In this document: positions 1 to 8,798 of the stretch, piece after piece | How positions within the stretch are numbered: the stretch's first letter is position 1 | Layout of the letters: each line of letters starts with the position of its first letter | Assembly (NCBI GenBank): GCA_017538895.1 | Contig: JAFYHY010000029.1 | Coordinates: forward strand, 62,001-126,000 | Reading direction: 5' to 3' | Length of the DNA stretch: 64,000 nucleotides | DNA from: Aeriscardovia sp. | Lineage (GTDB): Bacteria > Actinomycetota > Actinomycetes > Actinomycetales > Bifidobacteriaceae | Notes under the pieces: model-generated | What the model was told of the DNA's origin: nothing | Databases searched by the model: none | Seen by the model: only the letters and a program-made list of their open reading frames with translations | Program-made: the position numbers and the translations under genes

Positions 1-931
1 CCGCACCAAGATTTTCTATAGATATTACTGTCATGCATATTGTTTCTTTGGTTTTTTCTGAAGCAATATGCATGTGTTCTGGACGGATGCCAAGAATCAC
101 ATGTGTTTGTTTCTGCATAATAAGGTGTCGATATACCGTGTTTGGAAGCATGATTCTTCCGCCACCGATATAAGCTTCATGATCGTGGATGGATGCTTCC
201 AATAAATTCATTGATGGTGATCCAATAAAGCTTGCTACAAATGAATTAAGCGGATGATTATATAAATCCATTGGCGTTCCGCATTGTTGTAAAACACCAT
301 CTTTCATTACAGCGATTCTGTCTCCCATAGTTAATGCTTCTATTTGATCATGAGTCACATATAACGTTGTTGCGTGTAATTGATGCTGGAGCTGTGCTAT
401 CTCAGTTCTCATTTGAACTCGTAGCTTGGCATCAAGATTGGATAGCGGTTCATCCATAAGGAAAACTTTAGGATCACGAACAATTGCTCTTCCCATCGCG
501 ACACGTTGGCATTGACCGCCAGATAATGCAAAAGGTTTTCTCTCTAATAGATCAACTAGACCAAGGATTTTTGCTGCTTCGTTCACTTTTTTACGAATCT
601 GGTCAGCTGGCATTTTTGCTATTTTGAGAGCAAATCCCATATTTTCTGCAACAGTTAAATATGGGTAGAGAGCATAATTCTGGAAAACCATCGCTACATC
701 ACGATTTTTAGGAGGCATTGATGTCACATCACAGTTATCAATATAAATATGCCCTTTATTAACGGTTTCTAGTCCAGCTAACATACGTAGTGTTGTTGAT
801 TTCCCACAACCTGAAGGACCAACAAGCACCATAAATTCACCATCATGAATATCTAATGTTAAATCATTCACAGATGGTTGAGGATTACCAGGATAACAGC
901 GTGTTACATGATCATATCGTACTGTTGCCAT
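1..931 (-). CDS. Sugar ABC transporter ATP-binding protein (MalK/MsmK/UgpC type), partial
   Basis: ATPase subunit that would energise uptake of oligosaccharides or similar solutes by a CUT1-type ABC importer. The start ATG is at 929-931, preceded by an AAAGGA ribosome site; the reading frame is open to the left edge, so the C-terminus is missing (about 310 codons seen). Visible motifs are Walker A GPSGCGKST, Q-loop FQNYALYP, signature LSGGQCQRVAMGRA, Walker B VFLMDEPLSNLDAKLR and the switch histidine in YVTHDQ. The C-terminal part begins the OB-fold (TOBE) region with the GIRPEH motif typical of MalK/UgpC. The signature carries Cys where most homologues have Gln-Gln. Only the 105-bp divergent gap to a kinase gene is visible as context, so the substrate cannot be told; such ATPases are often shared by several sugar importers. 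Confidence 0.9.
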   Translation of the reverse strand, partial: MATVRYDHVTRCYPGNPQPSVNDLTLDIHDGEFMVLVGPSGCGKSTTLRMLAGLETVNKGHIYIDNCDVTSMPPKNRDVAMVFQNYALYPYLTVAENMGFALKIAKMPADQIRKKVNEAAKILGLVDLLERKPFALSGGQCQRVAMGRAIVRDPKVFLMDEPLSNLDAKLRVQMRTEIAQLQHQLHATTLYVTHDQIEALTMGDRIAVMKDGVLQQCGTPMDLYNHPLNSFVASFIGSPSMNLLEASIHDHEAYIGGGRIMLPNTVYRHLIMQKQTHVILGIRPEHMHIASEKTKETICMTVISIENLGA

Positions 932-1002
932 TCCATATCCTTTCTAGGATTGTAATTGTCCTACGTGTTTGTGGAACTGGTTGAATAATCCTTACTTCGC
1001 CA

Positions 1003-1017
1003 CACATAAGTTATGTG
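1003..1017. promoter_or_regulatory. Small inverted repeat in the divergent promoter gap
   Basis: CACATAA and TTATGTG are separated by one base, 20 bp before the kinase start and in the gap shared with the ABC ATPase gene. The position suits an operator, but no regulator is identified; a chance palindrome in AT-rich DNA is possible. Confidence 0.3.
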
Positions 1018-1036
1018 ATATATACATAATAGAGAT

Positions 1037-3088
1037 ATGACTAGTTCCTTTTCCCCACTTCATTTAACTTCTGGAGAAACAATCCATGGTTATCTGCTTC
1101 TCCACCGTCTTGGTAAAGGAGCTATGGGAACAGTATGGAAGGTCATAGATCAATATGGCAATCAGTTTGCCATGAAAATCTTATTGAAAGATAATAGTGA
1201 GCAACAGTTTATTGCAGAATCACGTGCTACTGCACATGAGCGTTTTCAACGTGAAGCTCTTGCGTTAAGTAAAATACGACATCCTGGTGTTGCAGGCATT
1301 GTTGATATGGAATTAGATGATAATCCTGCTTTTATTGTTACTGAACTGATTAATGGTGAAAATCTGAATGATGATGTGATACATAATGGAGCGTATTCAG
1401 GAGAATATTTAACTATCCTAGCGGATCGTTTGGCATCTGCGATTGATGCTGTGCATCAGGCAGGCATTATTCATCGTGACATCAAGCCAACGAATATAAT
1501 GGTATCGTCACGTGGACCAGTTCTTGTTGATTTTGGTATTGCTATGGGCAATGGTGAACGCCATGTCACACGAACTGGATTAGTTATGGGCACACCAGGA
1601 TTTATCGCTCCAGAGATTGTGTCGAATGAAGTGGATGCGAATTCTCTCACTGATTGGTGGTCGTTTGCTTCTGTCCTTGCGTTTGCTGCAACAGGGCGTT
1701 CTGTTTTTGGAACGCATCCTATGCTTACAATCTTAGAACGAGAGATATCAGGAAATGCTGATTTACGTGGCTTATCTCCAACGCTTGCAACAGCATTCCG
1801 ACTGGCATTAGATCCTGATCGATCAAAACGCATGTCTACTCCGCAATTGCTCAAAATAATACATTCTGCATCTCGTGCAGCACAATATCAGGAGGTTACA
1901 ACGACGTTCCCTTTTGAGTTAAATGATGATATCCATACCCCTACTATGCCTCATAGCCCATCAAACCCACGTTTGCAATGGAGCACTCAGCAACCGGAAC
2001 ATGCTGAAGAAACAACATTAATTCCACCTGTGATTATGCCAATACAAGATTCCACAGTGCCAGATACACATATCATTCAACATGATGATATATCCGATTT
2101 ACAAGAATCAACGCAACTGTTTTCAAGTTTAGAAGGTTTGGATGATTTCATTGAAGAAGACGATGACGATACTCCTGATAATTCTGATGATGATCAACTA
2201 GCTGACGTAGTAGAACCAAATGAAGAGGCAACACAATTATTGTATAAACCTCGTATTGCAGCTTCGAATCCAGATACGTCTCCAACGCATCCTACCCCAC
2301 CAGATCATTTTTTTGATCCTGAAGCACCACAAGAGAAAATACATATTAGTGTTACAGATGATGAATTGGTCCAGCATTTTTCTCCGTCATCCCGTTCATC
2401 ACGTCCACATGGCCGTTTTTTGTCACTGATTCTTACTATTCCGTTAACTATTTTGTGTATCGCTTTACCTGCATGGGGAGCTATCACTGCTCTCGCGTTC
2501 CTTTGGTGTGTCACAGCATGCGGTTTTGGTGTTGTCGCATATAATTCTCACTGTCCCACTACACGTATTATGAGCGCTGCTTCGACAACTATTAGTGCAC
2601 CAATTTACCTAATTAAAGCTTTTTTCAAGCTCGTCCCAAGCACAATTTTATGGGCTTTAATTCTCATTATTATGAACAGCTTCTCTTTACTATCAAGCAA
2701 TGCGACACAGCATCACGGTCACCTTATTGGGGTAACTTCTCTCACGATTCCTTACCTTGTTGGATCTCCTCGTTCCTCATTAGGATTGATTATTGGGATC
2801 ACAAGTGCGTTGTCATGGATTTTATCATGTTATACACGTATCGGGCCGCAAGAATCGAAATATGGTTTTGATATATTGTCCTTAGCATTACAGCGTGGTT
2901 ATCATCGTTTACGGGATGCGGATAGTTCACATGATCCTGATGAGGATACTGTTGCTCATCCAGTATCTGCTTATTTTGGCATTATCTTGTGGCTTTTTTT
3001 GATTGCGTTCTTTGCAGGTTCTTTGACAGTCTTTCTTTCCTTACCTGTTGTGAATTGGTCGCCGTTGATTACGAGTATCGTGTCATAG
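1037..3088 (+). CDS. Membrane-bound Hanks-type Ser/Thr protein kinase
   Basis: Eukaryotic-like protein kinase of 683 residues. The catalytic domain occupies about residues 18-280: glycine loop GKGAMG (26-31), ATP lysine in FAMKIL (47), catalytic loop HRDIKPTN (HRD 146-148) and DFG at 165-167, followed by a GTPGFIAPE activation segment. All key residues are present, so it should be active. Residues about 285-465 form an acidic, Pro/Ser/Thr-rich linker with several TQL/TTL motifs that could be phospho-acceptors. The C-terminal 210 residues hold several hydrophobic segments, so this is a multi-pass protein rather than a PknB with one membrane span and PASTA repeats. No PASTA domain is present. 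Substrates are unknown. The pseudokinase-bearing MurJ in the same window is a conceivable partner by analogy with mycobacteria, which is inference. Confidence 0.88.
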   Translation: MTSSFSPLHLTSGETIHGYLLLHRLGKGAMGTVWKVIDQYGNQFAMKILLKDNSEQQFIAESRATAHERFQREALALSKIRHPGVAGIVDMELDDNPAFIVTELINGENLNDDVIHNGAYSGEYLTILADRLASAIDAVHQAGIIHRDIKPTNIMVSSRGPVLVDFGIAMGNGERHVTRTGLVMGTPGFIAPEIVSNEVDANSLTDWWSFASVLAFAATGRSVFGTHPMLTILEREISGNADLRGLSPTLATAFRLALDPDRSKRMSTPQLLKIIHSASRAAQYQEVTTTFPFELNDDIHTPTMPHSPSNPRLQWSTQQPEHAEETTLIPPVIMPIQDSTVPDTHIIQHDDISDLQESTQLFSSLEGLDDFIEEDDDDTPDNSDDDQLADVVEPNEEATQLLYKPRIAASNPDTSPTHPTPPDHFFDPEAPQEKIHISVTDDELVQHFSPSSRSSRPHGRFLSLILTIPLTILCIALPAWGAITALAFLWCVTACGFGVVAYNSHCPTTRIMSAASTTISAPIYLIKAFFKLVPSTILWALILIIMNSFSLLSSNATQHHGHLIGVTSLTIPYLVGSPRSSLGLIIGITSALSWILSCYTRIGPQESKYGFDILSLALQRGYHRLRDADSSHDPDEDTVAHPVSAYFGIILWLFLIAFFAGSLTVFLSLPVVNWSPLITSIVS

Positions 3089-3173
3089 GCAATATAAAGA
3101 AAACAGTTGTACGATTATAAGACTAGAAATTTTATTTGTCTTATGTCTTGTTCGATAACACAGAAAGTAATAT

Positions 3174-4124
3174 ATGGCACAACTTGCTAACGAACAGAAA
3201 AACCAATCAGAGACTGCAGAACAACAGGCAGCGAAAGATCGTCGTAATCAGACTACTCTCGGTATAGCGGTTGTTGTTGTTCTTGCTTTAGTGTTATGCA
3301 TTGGTGGTTTCTTTATTTGGAAGTCAAACCAACCTAAAAATACTACTACCAGTTCTGCAAGTGCTTTAGCTGCGGTTGAATCAGTCAAGAATAAGCCAAG
3401 TTATGCTACAAAAACTGGCGGTTTTATCATGTCGAAAGATGGTATTGATAAGCCAATTAAAGGTATTCCAACAGTTCAGCTTTATACAGACTTTATTTGT
3501 CCAGCATGTGGCGATGTTGATCGTTTGATCGACGGTACTCTTATTTCTCTTGTGAATGCGGGACAAATTAATCTTGAGATGCATCCAGATGCATTCTTGA
3601 ATGCGGAATCAACTGATGATTATTCAACTCGTGCAGCTGCAGCAGCTATTTATGTTGCTCAAAACGAGCCATCTAAGTTCTTAGATGTTGTTCGTTCCTT
3701 CTTCGAAAAGCCATATCAGCCGGATGAGGCTTCTGGTTATAAGCCGGTAACGAATGCAATGATTGTTGCGCAAGAAGAGAAAGCAGGTGTTTCTTCATCT
3801 GTTGCTGAAGCATCTGTTAAAGGCTTGTATGAGGATTGGGTCAACGCTGAATCACAATATACTGTGACACGTTCTGATTTACGTCACCCAACTGGTGAGT
3901 ATAAGGGACAGATGACAACTCCAACCTTCCAGATTAATGGTCACTATTGGCTCTTCGATGAGGCATGGTCTCAGACTGGTAATCCAGTGACGGCTCTTCT
4001 GAAGGCAATTGGTTTGAAGGCATCTGATGTTGGTAATTCATCTATTAAGCCAAAGTTGAATGGTACAGATGCACCATTGTTCCCGACAAGTTCTTCCTCT
4101 AGTTCAGCTGCAGCTGCAAACTAA
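3174..4124 (+). CDS. Membrane-anchored DsbA-like thioredoxin-fold protein
   Basis: Protein of 316 residues with a short basic cytoplasmic N-terminus, one membrane segment (about 29-49) and an extracytoplasmic thioredoxin-like domain (DsbA/DSBA_4 type). The redox motif is CPAC at residues 109-112, after TVQLYTDFI, exactly as in actinobacterial DsbA-like proteins. The C-terminus is a Ser/Ala-rich low-complexity tail. It probably forms or isomerises disulfides in exported proteins. Its own promoter probably lies in the 85-bp gap after the kinase gene, which also holds a weak ATAAGAC/GTCTTAT inverted repeat (3117-3144). A strong bidirectional hairpin follows the stop codon. Confidence 0.85.
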   Translation: MAQLANEQKNQSETAEQQAAKDRRNQTTLGIAVVVVLALVLCIGGFFIWKSNQPKNTTTSSASALAAVESVKNKPSYATKTGGFIMSKDGIDKPIKGIPTVQLYTDFICPACGDVDRLIDGTLISLVNAGQINLEMHPDAFLNAESTDDYSTRAAAAAIYVAQNEPSKFLDVVRSFFEKPYQPDEASGYKPVTNAMIVAQEEKAGVSSSVAEASVKGLYEDWVNAESQYTVTRSDLRHPTGEYKGQMTTPTFQINGHYWLFDEAWSQTGNPVTALLKAIGLKASDVGNSSIKPKLNGTDAPLFPTSSSSSSAAAAN

Positions 4125-4155
4125 AGAGTGATAAAAGGAATAATGCGCTTGAATG

Positions 4156-4198
4156 AAAAGGTGGGGCGGAATCTTAAGAGAATTACGCCCCACCTTTT
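4156..4198. terminator. Bidirectional intrinsic terminator between convergent genes
   Basis: A 13-bp perfect stem (AAAAGGTGGGGCG and its complement) has a 17-nt loop. The A-run on one side and T-run on the other let it serve both the DsbA-like gene (plus) and the nickel transporter ATPase gene (minus). Confidence 0.9.
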
Positions 4199-4213
4199 AT
4201 ATTTGTTTTCTTT

Positions 4214-4966
4214 TTAGTATTCGCTGACGATTTGTAGGAGTTCAGGATCTTCAAGAACTTGAGCTCGTGTCTTTTTTTGTGCGTCATGATTACCAAAAAT
4301 GACATAATCTGTTGCGAGGTCTTTAACCTGATCAAAATAGTGGGTAATCATAATAATGGTTTTCCCGATATGGTTGAGTTGGCCAAAGACACGGAGTAAT
4401 TTGGCGCGGTTTCCATATGTCAGACCGACTAACGGTTCATCAAGAAGAATGACATCTGGGTTTAAAGCCAAAACACTAGCGAGTGCTACTTCTCGTTTTT
4501 CACCGCCAGATAAATGGTAAGGAACATTCTCTTTGAGATGGTTGAGTCCAAAGATATTGAGGCAGTCGTTTACGCGATTTTCAATTTCTTCTTCAGGTAT
4601 ATCCATTTGTTTAGGACCAAAGGCAATTTCATCATAAACTGTTGAGTTGAAGAGTTGAATATCAACATTTTGGAATAGGATTCCTACTTGTTGGTGGTAT
4701 TCGCGTTTTAATTGCGGGTCGTTTAACCATTCGGTGACATTACATCCTTTGTAGAAGATGTCGCCTGATTGCTGTTTAAGAAAACCGAGCATCATTTGAA
4801 GAAGTGTTGATTTTCCTCCACCATTAGGTCCCATAAAACAGACGAATTCACCACGGTTAATGGTGAAATTTACTTCATTCAGAACGTTTTTATCTTGATA
4901 TCCAAACGTGAGATTGTGAATAGAAAATAATTTTTCAGTATCATTGGTATTTTCTGTTATATCCAT
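4214..4966 (-). CDS. cbiO: Nickel/cobalt ECF transporter ATPase (CbiO/UreO type)
   Basis: Energy-coupling ATPase of 250 residues for the metal importer encoded upstream. It has Walker A GPNGGGKSTLL, Q-loop LFQNVDIQLF, signature LSGGEKREVALA, Walker B VILLDEPLVG and switch histidine in MITHYFD. Only one ATPase gene is present, so the complex would use a homodimer, as in NikMNQO. It is the last gene of the minus-strand urease/nickel cluster, 22 bp after the T-component gene, and ends at the bidirectional terminator. Because it follows urease genes, the substrate is inferred to be Ni2+ rather than Co2+; the equivalent streptococcal genes are called ureMQO. Confidence 0.9.
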   Translation of the reverse strand: MDITENTNDTEKLFSIHNLTFGYQDKNVLNEVNFTINRGEFVCFMGPNGGGKSTLLQMMLGFLKQQSGDIFYKGCNVTEWLNDPQLKREYHQQVGILFQNVDIQLFNSTVYDEIAFGPKQMDIPEEEIENRVNDCLNIFGLNHLKENVPYHLSGGEKREVALASVLALNPDVILLDEPLVGLTYGNRAKLLRVFGQLNHIGKTIIMITHYFDQVKDLATDYVIFGNHDAQKKTRAQVLEDPELLQIVSEY

Positions 4967-4988
4967 TGCAATATGTCTTTCTTCTATA

Positions 4989-5822
4989 CTAATGAATCTG
5001 AATAATGATTACTGCAATAATGGCAAGCACATCGGCACATAGAACAAGAATGTCTGTCGACTTTATTTTATGAACCATGTAAGCATATTTTCCTGTGAAT
5101 GCACGTGCTTCCAAGGCGTCAAAGAGCTCTTTTCCTAGTTCAACCATTTGTAGGTAAAGATTACCAACAATTAAGCTCCATAATTTTCGGTGTGATCGTG
5201 AGTCGCCAACAGTACGGCATTCAACAGCATGAAGCATTTGTAGGAGTTGCATACCGAGGACGTGAAGGTGTTTAACGAAAATATCGAATTGGAAAATCAT
5301 GAAGTTAGGGACATGTAATTGCTTTAAGGCAATGATGAAATCAAATACTGAGGTACTTGATGCATAGGTAATACTTGCGATCAGTATCAAAAACATCTTT
5401 ATAAGGAATAGCCAATTAAAGGTCCCAAGGAAGAAGGATGGGATATAGACAAGAGCATCTAGTAATAGCAGCCAAAACGATCGTTTAAGTATCTTAATGA
5501 GGAGTTCTCCAGGCAGTGTGATGAGCATAGCAGCTTCAATAATGCCAACTGCCCAGACCACATAGACTAATGAGGTATATGACAGGATGAAAAGCGCGAC
5601 AATAAGATTAACAAGATAGGTTACCGGGTGAAGACGATGATTTTTTGAAACCGAACTTTCAGCTTGTAAACGGTCTAGTAGCTTTACAATGATGCCTTCA
5701 CTTTTCAAAAGGCCACTGTTTTTCACACTATTAGGATGATAGTTCTCGTCGTGAATCAACCACTGAGGCATAGAATCAGTGGTTGATTCATAATCATTAT
5801 GAGAAGAATGATCGGAGACCAT
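4989..5822 (-). CDS. cbiQ: Nickel/cobalt ECF transporter T component (CbiQ/UreQ type)
   Basis: Membrane transducer subunit (277 residues) coupling the ATPase to the substrate-binding membrane protein. It has four to five hydrophobic segments, and the CbiQ coupling-helix signature appears as VECRTVGDSR followed by ARAFTGKY near the C-terminus. An upstream ATG at 5882 would overlap cbiM by 56 bp. I chose the ATG at 5822 because an AAGGAG ribosome site overlaps the cbiM stop codon just before it, indicating translational coupling. The roughly 75-residue N-terminal extension before the first membrane span is longer than in typical CbiQ. Confidence 0.87.
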   Translation of the reverse strand: MVSDHSSHNDYESTTDSMPQWLIHDENYHPNSVKNSGLLKSEGIIVKLLDRLQAESSVSKNHRLHPVTYLVNLIVALFILSYTSLVYVVWAVGIIEAAMLITLPGELLIKILKRSFWLLLLDALVYIPSFFLGTFNWLFLIKMFLILIASITYASSTSVFDFIIALKQLHVPNFMIFQFDIFVKHLHVLGMQLLQMLHAVECRTVGDSRSHRKLWSLIVGNLYLQMVELGKELFDALEARAFTGKYAYMVHKIKSTDILVLCADVLAIIAVIIIQIH

Positions 5823-5826
5823 TTCT

Positions 5827-7011
5827 TTATTGCTCCTTGTTATCTTTTGTGTTCTCGTGTTGAGCAAGGAAGCTTTCTGCAAAAGCGCGATCCTGTGAGG
5901 AAGATACCTGTGGCATCATAGTTTGTGCTCCAGAATCAGCATTGACTACTGTTACTGTTTGTTGGTGCTTTGCACGGTTTGTTTCAATAATGGCATTAAT
6001 AATCTTAGAGAAAATAACAAGAATAAGAATTGCACTAATAGCACAAAGGATATAGCCAATAGCTTGTATCCAACCTGAGTCCATTCCAGGAATAGTGTAT
6101 CCATTAAAAGCAGCATGGTATCCATATCCCTTCTTGAAGGATTCAGGAAGGACAGCTTTCAAATGGTATTTCTTCAACCAGGTAAGGACACCGTCACTAC
6201 CCCATTCACCCCATGCGTCTCCAGAGGCAAGTAAGCCAATTGGGCAAAGAATCACAGCGAATCCAATAATCCACCAGAAAACTTTCTTCCAGGCTTTTTG
6301 CCCTTCAGCAGGTGCAGATTCAGCAGTGACGTGATCTTTGGCTAATCCATAAATTGTTTGAGGAGCAATTTTCTTTAAGTAGCTGAAGACAGCAATGGTA
6401 ATACCACCTTCGATAAAACCAATGATTAAGTGTGCGCCAACCATCGCTGGGACAGAAATCCAGAGTGGGTATGGGCAATACATTGGGTCTCCTGCAGCAT
6501 TCTTAAAGAGTAATGGTTGTAATCCAAGCTCAACACCACAGCAGAATGCAGCAACAACAATAGCAATATATCCTCCGAGGAAGGCACCAATTGTATCGCC
6601 ATGCTTTTTCCAAATTTTCTTGCATAATAAGAAGATTCCATATCCTAAGAAGGAAATAACAAAAGCCATATTGAAGCAATTTGCACCAAGGCAAAGAATA
6701 CCACCGTCACCAAAAAGGAATGCTTGTAGTATTAGGGCCATCGTCACCGATAAACAGGCAGCATATGGCCCTAATAGTATTGCAAGCAATGCTGACCCCA
6801 CTGCATGTGCTGTGGTACCTCCTGGAACTGGAACATTAAACATCATAACGAGGAATGCAAAGGAAGCACCAATACCAAGCTGCACCATCGTAGCTCGGTT
6901 TTCTTGAATTTGTTGTTTTACTTTTTTGACTGAAACATATAAAACTGGAGTCATAACAGCAAACATGGTTGCACATGTTTCTGGACTTAAATAATTTTCA
7001 GGAATATGCAT
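5827..7011 (-). CDS. cbiM: Nickel/cobalt ECF transporter substrate-binding membrane protein (CbiM-NikN fusion)
   Basis: Protein of 394 residues that binds and translocates the metal ion. The N-terminus MHIPENYLSP matches the CbiM/NikM family, in which the first residues (Met1 amine, His2) coordinate the metal; a further conserved His lies in PGGTTAHAVG. After the CbiM domain (about 1-215) come one membrane segment, an extracytoplasmic PDGL-like region and a further segment: the NikN-like part fused to the same chain. It heads the three-gene transporter set; the next gene starts over its stop codon. The start has no convincing ribosome site, and a possible short leader ORF ends 6 bp upstream. 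Nickel is the inferred substrate because of linkage to urease. Confidence 0.9.
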   Translation of the reverse strand: MHIPENYLSPETCATMFAVMTPVLYVSVKKVKQQIQENRATMVQLGIGASFAFLVMMFNVPVPGGTTAHAVGSALLAILLGPYAACLSVTMALILQAFLFGDGGILCLGANCFNMAFVISFLGYGIFLLCKKIWKKHGDTIGAFLGGYIAIVVAAFCCGVELGLQPLLFKNAAGDPMYCPYPLWISVPAMVGAHLIIGFIEGGITIAVFSYLKKIAPQTIYGLAKDHVTAESAPAEGQKAWKKVFWWIIGFAVILCPIGLLASGDAWGEWGSDGVLTWLKKYHLKAVLPESFKKGYGYHAAFNGYTIPGMDSGWIQAIGYILCAISAILILVIFSKIINAIIETNRAKHQQTVTVVNADSGAQTMMPQVSSSQDRAFAESFLAQHENTKDNKEQ

Positions 7012-7017
7012 GGCTGC

Positions 7018-7047
7018 TTATGACATTATCATCGATGATAATGTCAT
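7018..7047 (-). CDS. Possible 9-codon leader ORF upstream of cbiM
   Basis: ATG at 7045-7047 follows the purine-rich AGAGAAAGAAGG and encodes MTLSSMIMS before TAA, 6 nt before the cbiM start and in the same frame. It lies wholly within the palindrome region. It could couple translation or sense translation rate, but the ribosome-site spacing is poor and it may not be translated. Confidence 0.25.
   Translation of the reverse strand: MTLSSMIMS
7021..7046. promoter_or_regulatory. 26-bp perfect palindrome before the nickel transporter genes
   Basis: TGACATTATCATC is followed directly by its reverse complement, ending 10 bp upstream of the cbiM start codon. It could be an operator for a dimeric repressor (metal-responsive control would make sense) or an RNA hairpin masking the cbiM start. 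The half-site does not match the NikR consensus of Escherichia coli. Confidence 0.55.
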
Positions 7048-7060
7048 GCCTTCTTTCTCT

Positions 7061-7175
7061 TAAAAAAGTAAAAACCTCGACATAACGGCGTATTCTGCAC
7101 CCTTTTTATCTTTCTTTCTATACATGGTGAGTTGAAAGAAAGAGAAGGATTGTAGAACCGTTATTGTCGAGGTTT
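7061..7175 (-). terminator. Large structured terminator or attenuator between ureD and cbiM
   Basis: Arms 7072-7088 and 7158-7175 pair over 17 bp with one bulged base. Inside them 7109-7118 and 7134-7143 pair perfectly (10 bp). Read on the minus strand, the outer stem is followed by TTTTTACTTTTTT, the form of an intrinsic terminator. The unusually long two-tier structure (about 70 nt between the outer arms) suggests an attenuator that could separate nickel-uptake expression from urease expression. Confidence 0.6.
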
Positions 7176-7230
7176 AACGATATCTATTTATTTTTCAGTT
7201 ATGCATTTGATGAATTTCATATGGTGATAT

Positions 7231-8082
7231 TTACTGGCGGAAAGAGACATCCTTACGCAAGTTAATATCAAAAAGTCCATAGAATTGGTGACGGATGTAG
7301 TTAGCAAAGTTAAGTAAAATTCGTTTATTGCTGTGTAAACTATCACCGAGTACGCGGATGATTGCTGCTGGTCCTTCAAGATGGGATACGCCAACGATGG
7401 CGTTATCAATGTCTTTTGCTTGTTCCTGGAGATCTTCAACAAAAGCATCAGTTACGCGTTCATCAACGATAACTAAGCTACTGTAGTTACGTTGTTTATC
7501 GTAGAATCCTAAACCAGTAAGATCATAATTTCGTGGTTCAAGAATCAAGTTATCGTTATAGACAAGGCTTCCATCGTAGTAAATGTGAGTCATCATGTGT
7601 GAGAACACATATTGGAAGTCTGCACCGTTAGGTGCCCATCCAGCAGTGATACCATCAGCGAAAAGTAATGATCCACCCTTGTCGACAGTTACTTCTGAAG
7701 TTTGAGAGTAACGGGAATTACCATAAGGGATGACGTCATCAGGTAAGTACTCGAGAATAGTGTTTTTACCAACATGAATGGTGAAATCGTTATAGGTTAT
7801 TTGACCGCTATTGCATTTGAAAACGTATGTTGGTGCCTGCGTGGTGACAAGAGCATGCGTATTATCACGGGCATTAATCTTGGTAACGTAATGCTCGCCT
7901 TCAGTAAGGCCGCCACCCATAGTAATGAGGAAGTATACTGGTGTATCTTCATCATTCATATGGAGTTCTGCTGAAATACGAGCTTGACCACGGGCACTAC
8001 GCGTATCGGCAACAGTCCTACCATCTCTATTTAAGAAATTCAGTTCGGTATACCCATCATGTCGTTCATGAATAATCTTCAT
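7231..8082 (-). CDS. ureD: Urease accessory protein UreD (UreH)
   Basis: Scaffold chaperone of 283 residues. It binds apo-urease and, with UreF and UreG, forms the complex that delivers nickel and CO2 to the UreC active site. Family features are visible: an N-terminal beta-rich region with GGGLTEGEHY, TTQAPTYVFKC, the LEYLPDDVIPY motif and the FADGITAGW segment. Length and motifs match the UreD/UreH family. An AAGGTG ribosome site precedes the ATG. It is the last urease gene and is followed by the structured terminator/attenuator before cbiM. Confidence 0.93.
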   Translation of the reverse strand: MKIIHERHDGYTELNFLNRDGRTVADTRSARGQARISAELHMNDEDTPVYFLITMGGGLTEGEHYVTKINARDNTHALVTTQAPTYVFKCNSGQITYNDFTIHVGKNTILEYLPDDVIPYGNSRYSQTSEVTVDKGGSLLFADGITAGWAPNGADFQYVFSHMMTHIYYDGSLVYNDNLILEPRNYDLTGLGFYDKQRNYSSLVIVDERVTDAFVEDLQEQAKDIDNAIVGVSHLEGPAAIIRVLGDSLHSNKRILLNFANYIRHQFYGLFDINLRKDVSFRQ

Positions 8083-8142
8083 CGTGTCACCTTTTGGTCA
8101 ATGCTCGTATTTCTTTTTCGTCATTTCCTAGTTGCTGATTAA

Positions 8143-8757
8143 TCAGTCATCAAGCAAAAGGCAATCGTGACGAATCCAATGTTCAACTTCTTTGATGCCG
8201 TCACCGCTCATTAAGTTAGTGAAGCAGAAGCTACCTGGCTTGCGGAACTTCTCTGTATCAGACTTCATACGATCCAGATCAGCACCAACGTATGGTGCCA
8301 GATCAGTCTTGTTAATAATGAAGAGATCGGACTTGATCATACCTTGACCAGCTTTGCGAGGGATCTTTTCACCTTCTGGAACACCAATGATGTAGATGGA
8401 GAAGTCAACAAGTTCTGGGCTGAAGGTTGCAGCTAAGTTATCACCACCGGACTCGATAAAGATCAAGTCGAGATCTGGATAGCGCTTTTCAAGTTCTTCA
8501 ACACCAGCTTCGTTCATTGAAACGTCTTCACGAATAGCTGTGTGAGGGCATCCGCCTGTTTCAACACCAATGATGCGGTCATCATCAAGAACAGAGTTCT
8601 GACGCATGTATTCTGCATCGATCTTGGTGTAAATATCATTGGTGATAACACCGATAGAGAAATCTTTAGCCATTACAGCACAAAGATCTTCAAGAAGCTT
8701 TGTCTTTCCAGATCCAACTGGGCCACCAACGCCGATAATTACTGGGCTAGCACTCAT
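8143..8757 (-). CDS. ureG: Urease accessory GTPase UreG
   Basis: SIMIBI-class GTPase (204 residues) that carries Ni2+ and uses GTP hydrolysis to drive its insertion into urease. Motifs: P-loop [13 protein letters not shown] (about 8-20), nickel-binding Cys-Pro-His in [26 protein letters not shown], and the guanine-specificity motif [13 protein letters not shown]. Length matches the family. A strong AAAGGAG ribosome site lies 7 bp before the ATG. It is positioned between ureF and ureD, the usual order. Confidence 0.97.
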   Translation of the reverse strand: MSASPVIIGVGGPVGSGKTKLLEDLCAVMAKDFSIGVITNDIYTKIDAEYMRQNSVLDDDRIIGVETGGCPHTAIREDVSMNEAGVEELEKRYPDLDLIFIESGGDNLAATFSPELVDFSIYIIGVPEGEKIPRKAGQGMIKSDLFIINKTDLAPYVGADLDRMKSDTEKFRKPGSFCFTNLMSGDGIKEVEHWIRHDCLLLDD

Positions 8758-8798
8758 ATCAATGCTCCTTTATTGCAAATTATTAATAGGATTACTAC

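Noticed and set aside
7061-7175. Cobalamin or NiCo riboswitch before cbiM
   Set aside because: None of the conserved cores I know from these classes is visible; kept as an undefined terminator/attenuator.
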